Source of the DNA: JADZGC01 sp964391595
Lineage (GTDB): Bacteria; Patescibacteriota; Saccharimonadia; CAILAD01; GCA-016700035
Assembly: GCA_964391595.1 (NCBI GenBank)
Contig: CAYMMM010000022.1
Location: 1 to 12,392, forward strand
DNA: 12,392 nt
Direction of reading: 5' to 3'
Shown: positions 6,767 through 12,392 of the stretch, piece after piece
Position numbering within the stretch: position 1 is the stretch's first letter
How the letters are laid out: the number at the start of each line of letters is the position of its first letter
Notes under the pieces: model-generated
Database searches by the model: none
Seen by the model: the letters and a program-made list of their open reading frames with translations, nothing else
Told to the model about the DNA's origin: nothing
Position numbers and translations under genes: made by a program

Positions 6767-7216
6767 TTAGCGAACTATGATGCGAGTGACTGTGAGGTTC
6801 TTCTCATTTCCAGTCGTGAAGACAGTGACATTCTGACCCTTTTTGACGTCCGAGAGAGTGAGTGTGGTGTTCTGATGTGTGACGCGAGTACTCTCAGTGA
6901 GGCTGAAGGTCTTGGGCTGATTGTCTGAGCCGATGATGGTGATACTCATCCTATCTACTTTATCAACTGAGCCGGTAGCAGGAGCAGCTAAGGAGAGGCT
7001 GTCACCCAGCTGGGACAATAGATTCTCTGGCTTCTTTTGTTTCTTTTCAGCAACCGACTGCCCATAGTAGTAGCCAGCAGCAAATATGCTCGCGATAACT
7101 AATGCTGCCACCGTTATAATGACAGCGATAACACCAAGTCGTTTTTTGTGGTGAGTCGCTGGAGCAACTTTTGAATCATTCGAGCTTGTTGATTCTTTGA
7201 CGCGAGTCAGATCCAT
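6767..7216 (-). CDS. Small single-pass membrane protein with DUF5666-like extracellular domain
   Basis: 149 residues read leftward from the ATG at 7216-7214 to the TAA at 6769-6767. Residues 1-25 are polar and end in HHKKR. Residues 27-51 form one membrane helix (VIAVIITVAALVIASIFAAGYYYG). Residues 52-80 form a linker (AEKKQKKPENLL). Residues about 83-149 form a small beta-rich domain with the pattern DRMSITIIGSDNQPKTFSL, then TLTLSDVKKGQNVTVF and a final LTVTRIIVR strand. This resembles the OB-like DUF5666 fold, in which a KTFxL strand is followed by an LxDxKxGxxVxV strand; this is a pattern judgement, not a search result. The basic N-terminus implies an inside N-terminus and an outside domain. 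It stands alone on the minus strand, divergent from the giant surface gene. Its substrate or partner is unknown. Confidence 0.82.
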   Translation of the reverse strand: MDLTRVKESTSSNDSKVAPATHHKKRLGVIAVIITVAALVIASIFAAGYYYGQSVAEKKQKKPENLLSQLGDSLSLAAPATGSVDKVDRMSITIIGSDNQPKTFSLTESTRVTHQNTTLTLSDVKKGQNVTVFTTGNEKNLTVTRIIVR

Positions 7217-7327
7217 ATGCTTACGATACTATGTCACATTACGCAATGCAAACGGCTTATGCTCAAAAGTGGCATGAGAGACTCTGCTATTGCTCAAGAA
7301 AATGTTATGCTTAAGGTATATATATCT
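7217..7327. promoter_or_regulatory. Divergent promoter region with three copies of a TTATGCTCAA-like decamer
   Basis: This 111-base spacer must hold promoters for both the minus-strand gene and the giant plus-strand gene. Three near-identical decamers occur: TTATGCTCAA (7257-7266), TATTGCTCAA (7288-7297) and TTATGCTTAA (7305-7314), starting 31 and 17 bases apart. TATGCT at 7306-7311 is a plausible -10 for the plus strand. AAGG (7313-7316) could serve as a weak ribosome site 11 nt before the ATG at 7328. On the minus strand, TAGTAT (complement of 7226-7231) is a possible -10 just ahead of the start codon. All assignments are tentative. Confidence 0.4.
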
Positions 7328-10300
7328 ATGCGTAGTATACTTCTGCATTTCAGACAGGTCTTCTCACTGCCGTCACGGTCAGCTGCTAAGGTGGTTGGGG
7401 CTACACTTATGCTTTCACTGTTAGTGGCGGGCGGTATGATTTTTGCTCAATCTCGAGCTGTTAAAGCCTTCGAAGGAGAAGGTGCCGGCTCGGTGAGTGA
7501 CCCCTATCAGATAACTTACTGTAGCGAATTGCAGGCGATAAACGATCACCCCGACGCGCATTTTGTTTTGACCCAAGATATTAATTGCGATTATTCTAGG
7601 AACCTCAATAATAATACTGGATTCTTGCCGATTACGGGTAAGAATGGCACTGGCTTTACTGGTGTGTTGGATGGACGTAATCATACGATCACCGACCTGT
7701 ATATCGATAGTATTGATGTAGCTAATGGAATTGGTTTGTTTGCAAAGATCGACACAGGTGGCGTGGTGAAGAATGTGTCATTTAGCCAATCAAATTCGAG
7801 CTATCTCCTCATAAAGTCATCGTCAGAAAAAGGCTCAATGCTGACGGGTGTAGTAGCTGGCTCTAATTATGGGACAATTGAAAACGTATCATCCTCTCAA
7901 GATGTGAAGGGGTATGGGTATACTGGCGGATTAGTTGGGATAAACTACGGAAGCATTCGTCGTAGCGCGATGAAGTCACGAGTCGCGTATGGAAGTACGC
8001 AAACATCAAATGTCCTCGCCTATGGTCAAAAAACAGGCACAACAAATGTCACCGGTGGATTAGTCGGCTATAACGTAGGGACGATCACGGATAGCTATGC
8101 CGATACTCGTGTGGAGGTATTTGACGCCGAAAATGGTAATGTATTTAACTACTGCGGCGGCTTGGTGGGTGGCTATAATGGTGGCTCAATATCAAACTCG
8201 TATAGTGAAGGCACTATACACTGTAAGGGGTATGGCAGTACGCGTACTGGTATTGGTGGCTTCTTTGGCTTTGCCGGTGCACAACCAAGCGTGTTGCAGC
8301 ACAATTTTGCCCGATCAAATGTGTGGCTCGGTAGCACGGGCGGTTCGGAGAGTATTGGTGGCTTTGGTGGCACGTATAACCCAGCTACATACCAGACCGT
8401 CATATTTGCCGACAACTACTATGATGCCTATGCGACGGGGCTTGAGACGTGCATTTGGTATGACGAGACAGGCTGTCATCAGCAAAACCTTGGGAATAGT
8501 GATCCTTATTATTTCTTAGGAAATACGACTAACGCCCCACTTGATGGTTGGGATTTTACTAATGTATGGTCTACGGTCGATGGCTCTGTCCCCAATCTTC
8601 GTCCTGCTATTCTCCCGCCCGATCCGCCCTCGGGCCTGCAAGCGACTCGAGATGGCACAAACTATCCTCTAAGCTGGACTGCCATGGATATATCCCCCGC
8701 AGTAACAGATTATAAGATTGAGTATCGTGTGGCAGTTACTGGGCTCATTCAAAACAATGGTCAGTCTGGCTGGACGACCTATGATGATGGTATTTCTACA
8801 GGCACTGAAGCAACTGTGCCAAACCTGTCGCGCAGCACGAGCTATGAGTTCCGAGTGCGAGCAGAAAATGCGCTTGGGGTGAGCTATCCTTCGAGGGGCG
8901 TGATCGTCAATGAAGACATCCCAAGTAAGCCATTGGGACTGCAGGCTACGAGCAAGGTGCGTACTATTAGTCTCTCGTGGGATAAAACCGAACCCGGTAG
9001 TGTCTACTTTGCTGAGTACCAGGAAGCAGGGCAGACCGATTGGAAGGTGGCACCTTTTGGGCTTTGGGACACGCCGCAAATGGGTATCTATAACCTTAAG
9101 CCGGCGACTACCTATAAGGTACGTGTGACAGCTCGAAACACAGCCGGATGGGGCCCTGCATCAGATGAGATCACCCTAACAACGGACGTACTACATAGCT
9201 ATACGATTTCGAATTGCCAACAGCTACAGGATATGCAAAATGATTTGGCAGGCATCTATACGCTCGATCGTGATATTGACTGCTCGGCAACAGTGTCTTG
9301 GAATAATAACAAGGGATTTCAGCCTATTGGTTCATCCCCCGATGTGTTCAACGGCACCTTTGATGGTCAAGGGCATACTATCTCGGGCTTATATATCGAT
9401 AGTACGGCTGACATAGAGTCGGGCGGTTCCTTCGGTCTAGCAAACAACATCAACACAATCGCGGGCTTCGTCAAGGGTGTCGGTCTCTTTGGAGTAGCTG
9501 CGAGCACGAGTATTCATGACTTTAAGATGCAGGATGCGAGTGTGTCGGCAAACTACCTCTACGGAGCACCAGAAAACCTACTGACGATCCTGCCAGAGAC
9601 TCAAGGTGCTATTGCTGCTGGATCAGCTATAGGGGTATTAGCAACTACTGCCGATGGTGTGCACGACATCACAGTAACTGATAGTGACGTGAACAGTAGC
9701 GTGATAAGTGGTGGTGTAATTGGCTATCAGCTCTCGATGGTTAGTCTGACGCAGATGAGCTTGCCCTGGGATACTGGGTCTGCGAATCTGAGTGATCTCA
9801 CTATGGAGCGAGGGAATACTGAAGGCCTTTTCGCGTCGGGTGGGGTGATCGGTGGGAGTACACTTTGGTCTGGCGTAGGACCGATACAAGGCGATAGTCG
9901 GAGTGTAGATTTTGCATACACCAACATAACATCATCGGCTTCAGTGAAAGGGTGGATATCAGGTGGGATTAGTGGTCTCAATGTCTCTGTAGATGATTTA
10001 ATCGCGACACTTGCGACTACCTTCTTTCGTGAAGAAGGTGTAGTTACTGGAAGTGACTTCGAACGCGGGATAGTTGGCGATACAGCGCCACGTACAATCA
10101 TGACCAATGTGCGTAACACTGGCTCCGTTACCAATTGTCGTGTGGTTTCGATTGGTGCAAATGGTGGCATCTTAGGTATCGGAGTTGGGGTCAAGATGAC
10201 GAACGTTTCGAATACGGGTACGGTGTCACAATGCGCTGATACATCAAATGATGCAGTGGTGTATGGCGGGGCTATGGGCGGGATTTCTGGAATCCTCGTG

Positions 10301-12392
10301 AATTCTCAGATATTTGATAGTACAAATGCAGGTACTGTTGCTGCTGTTCTTGTGCCAAAAGACCATCCAACGCAAGCGCAAAGCTACGGTGGGCTAGCTG
10401 GCGGGATGGTGGGTGCCATGATGAACCTCGGTGGGTTTACTGATAAGACGATGATTGCTCGGAGCTCAAGTTCTGGGAATGTAACTATAGATGGAGGAGA
10501 GACGGTTACTGGCACGTTTGGTGGACTCGTCGGAACGGTGCTTGGTACTGGTACGTTTGATTCAGTCACTGCTACTGGAAATGTCGTGCGCGATATTAAG
10601 TATCGACGTATAGGAGATAGTACACTCGGCATGCCCCCGAATGTAACAGCTTCTGGAGGCTTGATCGGGGCTGCGATTGGTCTTGATATGCCACTGGCTC
10701 TGGCGAATTCCCTTACCCCAACACAAGGAATTAATATCACAAATTCACATGCCTCTGGGCTTGTGCAGAATACAATTCAGGCGCCTGGGCAAGATGCCAC
10801 GATAAGCGGCGGTCTCATCGGCATTATGCTTGGTGAAGGCAATCTCAATAACGTTTATGCCACGGGTGCTGTTACCAATGACTCAGATGACACGCTAAGC
10901 TCTTTTGTCGAGCCAGCACCAGGTTCGCCAGATAATGTGCCTCTCGAAGAGCAGACCTGGATTTTTAATGATCGGACGAAGCTGAAAACCCATATTTCTG
11001 GTGGGTTGATCGGAGCCGCACTCGGTGCAAGCCCGACGTACTATCTGTCACTGACGAATCAGAAAACACCTGGATTAACAATCTATGACTCACATGCATC
11101 CGGCTCGTCAAAAGGCCTGATCTCCGGAGGCCTCATCGGTATAACTGAGCTCAAGACTTCAATTGAGAAGACCTACGCGGAAGGCACGGTGCATGGTACT
11201 GTGGCTGGAGGATTTATTGGAGTGGCTGGAGTGGCTAGTAATGCTGCGCCGGTAGCCGGTGGATTGGCTGAGGAAATATTGAGTATTATTTATCCGATAA
11301 ATGAAGCAAACCTCGATGTGTATCAGTCAGTTTCGCCAATCGAGATACGTAACACGTATACCACAAGCCCTATCGAAGCAACACCATTGCGTGTAGAGAT
11401 ACAGGGCCAATCTCAAGACCCAAATTATAAGTTTCTGAAGTTTGAGCCCTTTGACTTCCCAACAGTTGCTGGTGGATTCATCGGGGCTATGGCAGCTCCG
11501 GGTGGAAAGATAGAAAACTCATACGCGAGTGGCACTATTACCGCGAATAATGCAGCACAAGGACCGATTTCTAAGACGGCACTCAAGATAGTCAGTAAGA
11601 CTACGAATGGCCCAGCTTGGTTTGTTGGTACGGCAAAAGCCCTCGGAGATATGAATGTCACAATACCGACACTCCCAAATATAACAGGTGGTATTTATGG
11701 GTTTGAAGCGGGCGCTCCACTACTGAAGTTTGGTAATGTTTTGCAGGCGACAACGGGCGACCTTGGACTCGATAACTCGAACATCAGTACCGATCATTAT
11801 GCGCTCTTATCATTCAGTGAGCCGACTAGCTTGAAGAATGTATTCTCGGCTTCTAAGATTCAGGCCACCGGTTATACGTTTGTTGGCGCAACATCGGGAG
11901 GCTTCATTTCACCTTATACAGGTATCTGGGAAGGTTATCTACCGGCAAGTAACATTTATCGGCATGAAAACGTATTTGCTGATAAGCAAACCACGACTAC
12001 AGCAGACTGCAGCGGACTCTTGAATTCTAAGGATTTCGTTGATGATAATGCTGGTCAGTACTTTGAAATCCCAGAATTTGTCTATACGATGTTTCCACCG
12101 ATTGCATGTAATAGTGTTAATACCGATGGTACGCAGCCGCGTTATTTCATAAACAACAAAGTAAATGCACCACTCGATACCTGGGACTTCGGCTCGGTGT
12201 GGGTGACGCGCAAGAACGATTATCCGAAGTTTACTGGTGAGCCAGGTACCCCAACTGGCACTGGTACAGGCGGCACAAATCCGAGTACCAGTCCGAACCC
12301 TATCCCGAACCCTACGCAATCTGTCGCTCCAAATGCTGTGCCTCCCGTAGGCTCCGGTACTCTGTCGAGCTTGACGGGCGAAGGTGGCTTGA
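7328..12392 (+). CDS. Giant secreted GLUG/fibronectin type III surface protein (3' end outside the window)
   Basis: One uninterrupted frame of 1688 codons from ATG 7328 to the right edge, read codon by codon. Residues 1-50 form an N-terminal signal (basic LPSRSAAK, hydrophobic GATLMLSLLVAGGMIF). GLUG module A covers about 50-425. It opens with SDPYQITYCSELQ and DINCD, has FTGVLDGRNHTITDLYI, then GG(L/F)(V/F)G repeats at 200, 243, 277 and 310. Two FN3 domains follow at about 430-530 and 531-618, with ATTYKVRVTARNTAGWGPAS typical of the fold. GLUG module B (624-1640) reopens with SYTISNCQQLQ, DIDCS and FNGTFDGQGHTISGLYI, and has about 14 GG-type repeats between 795 and 1524. Both modules end in a NAPLDxWDFxxVW motif. 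A Pro/Thr/Gly/Asn-rich linker runs off the window. GLUG repeats are thought to form extracellular beta-solenoids, so adhesion to other cells is the likely role, though unproven. Anchoring cannot be judged without the C-terminus. Confidence 0.93.
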   Translation, partial: MRSILLHFRQVFSLPSRSAAKVVGATLMLSLLVAGGMIFAQSRAVKAFEGEGAGSVSDPYQITYCSELQAINDHPDAHFVLTQDINCDYSRNLNNNTGFLPITGKNGTGFTGVLDGRNHTITDLYIDSIDVANGIGLFAKIDTGGVVKNVSFSQSNSSYLLIKSSSEKGSMLTGVVAGSNYGTIENVSSSQDVKGYGYTGGLVGINYGSIRRSAMKSRVAYGSTQTSNVLAYGQKTGTTNVTGGLVGYNVGTITDSYADTRVEVFDAENGNVFNYCGGLVGGYNGGSISNSYSEGTIHCKGYGSTRTGIGGFFGFAGAQPSVLQHNFARSNVWLGSTGGSESIGGFGGTYNPATYQTVIFADNYYDAYATGLETCIWYDETGCHQQNLGNSDPYYFLGNTTNAPLDGWDFTNVWSTVDGSVPNLRPAILPPDPPSGLQATRDGTNYPLSWTAMDISPAVTDYKIEYRVAVTGLIQNNGQSGWTTYDDGISTGTEATVPNLSRSTSYEFRVRAENALGVSYPSRGVIVNEDIPSKPLGLQATSKVRTISLSWDKTEPGSVYFAEYQEAGQTDWKVAPFGLWDTPQMGIYNLKPATTYKVRVTARNTAGWGPASDEITLTTDVLHSYTISNCQQLQDMQNDLAGIYTLDRDIDCSATVSWNNNKGFQPIGSSPDVFNGTFDGQGHTISGLYIDSTADIESGGSFGLANNINTIAGFVKGVGLFGVAASTSIHDFKMQDASVSANYLYGAPENLLTILPETQGAIAAGSAIGVLATTADGVHDITVTDSDVNSSVISGGVIGYQLSMVSLTQMSLPWDTGSANLSDLTMERGNTEGLFASGGVIGGSTLWSGVGPIQGDSRSVDFAYTNITSSASVKGWISGGISGLNVSVDDLIATLATTFFREEGVVTGSDFERGIVGDTAPRTIMTNVRNTGSVTNCRVVSIGANGGILGIGVGVKMTNVSNTGTVSQCADTSNDAVVYGGAMGGISGILVNSQIFDSTNAGTVAAVLVPKDHPTQAQSYGGLAGGMVGAMMNLGGFTDKTMIARSSSSGNVTIDGGETVTGTFGGLVGTVLGTGTFDSVTATGNVVRDIKYRRIGDSTLGMPPNVTASGGLIGAAIGLDMPLALANSLTPTQGINITNSHASGLVQNTIQAPGQDATISGGLIGIMLGEGNLNNVYATGAVTNDSDDTLSSFVEPAPGSPDNVPLEEQTWIFNDRTKLKTHISGGLIGAALGASPTYYLSLTNQKTPGLTIYDSHASGSSKGLISGGLIGITELKTSIEKTYAEGTVHGTVAGGFIGVAGVASNAAPVAGGLAEEILSIIYPINEANLDVYQSVSPIEIRNTYTTSPIEATPLRVEIQGQSQDPNYKFLKFEPFDFPTVAGGFIGAMAAPGGKIENSYASGTITANNAAQGPISKTALKIVSKTTNGPAWFVGTAKALGDMNVTIPTLPNITGGIYGFEAGAPLLKFGNVLQATTGDLGLDNSNISTDHYALLSFSEPTSLKNVFSASKIQATGYTFVGATSGGFISPYTGIWEGYLPASNIYRHENVFADKQTTTTADCSGLLNSKDFVDDNAGQYFEIPEFVYTMFPPIACNSVNTDGTQPRYFINNKVNAPLDTWDFGSVWVTRKNDYPKFTGEPGTPTGTGTGGTNPSTSPNPIPNPTQSVAPNAVPPVGSGTLSSLTGEGGL

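Noticed and set aside
8097..8519. Plus-strand open frame of 140 codons in another frame within the GLUG gene
   Set aside because: The GLUG frame runs through it with good repeats; the alternative translation has no sensible composition or motif.
9727..10194. Minus-strand open frame of 155 codons inside the GLUG gene
   Set aside because: It lies opposite clearly coding repeat sequence, has a Pro/Thr/Ser-rich composition expected from the reverse of Gly/Ser/Val codons, and has no recognisable domain.
7328..12392. Mobile element or phage region suggested by long repetitive sequence
   Set aside because: The repeats are degenerate protein repeats of GLUG type. No transposase, integrase, terminal repeats or phage structural motifs were seen.

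Overview
The window looks like a chromosomal piece from a Candidate Phyla Radiation bacterium, most likely Saccharibacteria (TM7). This is inference, because no rRNA or other phylogenetic marker is present. It rests on the gene mix: a VanW/YkuD-type L,D-transpeptidase, a small acidic protein paired with a membrane-anchored conjugation-type ATPase, a PKD/DUF11 surface protein with a sortase signal, and a giant GLUG/fibronectin-III surface protein. UGA works as a stop (the ATGA overlap at 6049-6052), which argues against the recoded CPR lineages Gracilibacteria and SR1. The 100-N run at 5305-5404 marks a scaffolded draft assembly, probably metagenomic.

Layout. 3-1463 (+): L,D-transpeptidase, open at the left edge. 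1491-1880 and 1884-4394 (+): a tight two-gene unit, small Pro/Ala/Glu-rich protein then DUF87/TraG-like ATPase, preceded by a TATAAT box only 10 nt before the first ATG. 4444-6052 (+): what is almost certainly one surface-protein gene cut by the assembly gap, with a membrane segment, Thr-Pro stalk and PKD fold before the gap and a DUF11-like domain and LPQTG signal after it. 6049-6699 (+): Lys/Glu-rich protein with two C-terminal membrane segments, overlapping the previous gene by 4 nt. 6767-7216 (-): small single-pass membrane protein, convergent with its left neighbour and divergent from its right one. 7328 to the right edge (+): one uninterrupted reading frame of at least 1688 codons, which was read by hand because it has no stop inside the window. 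It encodes a secreted protein with two GLUG modules separated by two fibronectin-III domains.

Taken together this is a cell-envelope and surface region: wall cross-linking, a membrane ATPase that may drive export or DNA transfer, and two large extracellular proteins of the kind that could mediate contact with a host cell. No tRNA, rRNA, CRISPR array, transposase or integrase was seen. No gene-free stretch exceeds about 110 bases, apart from the N gap.
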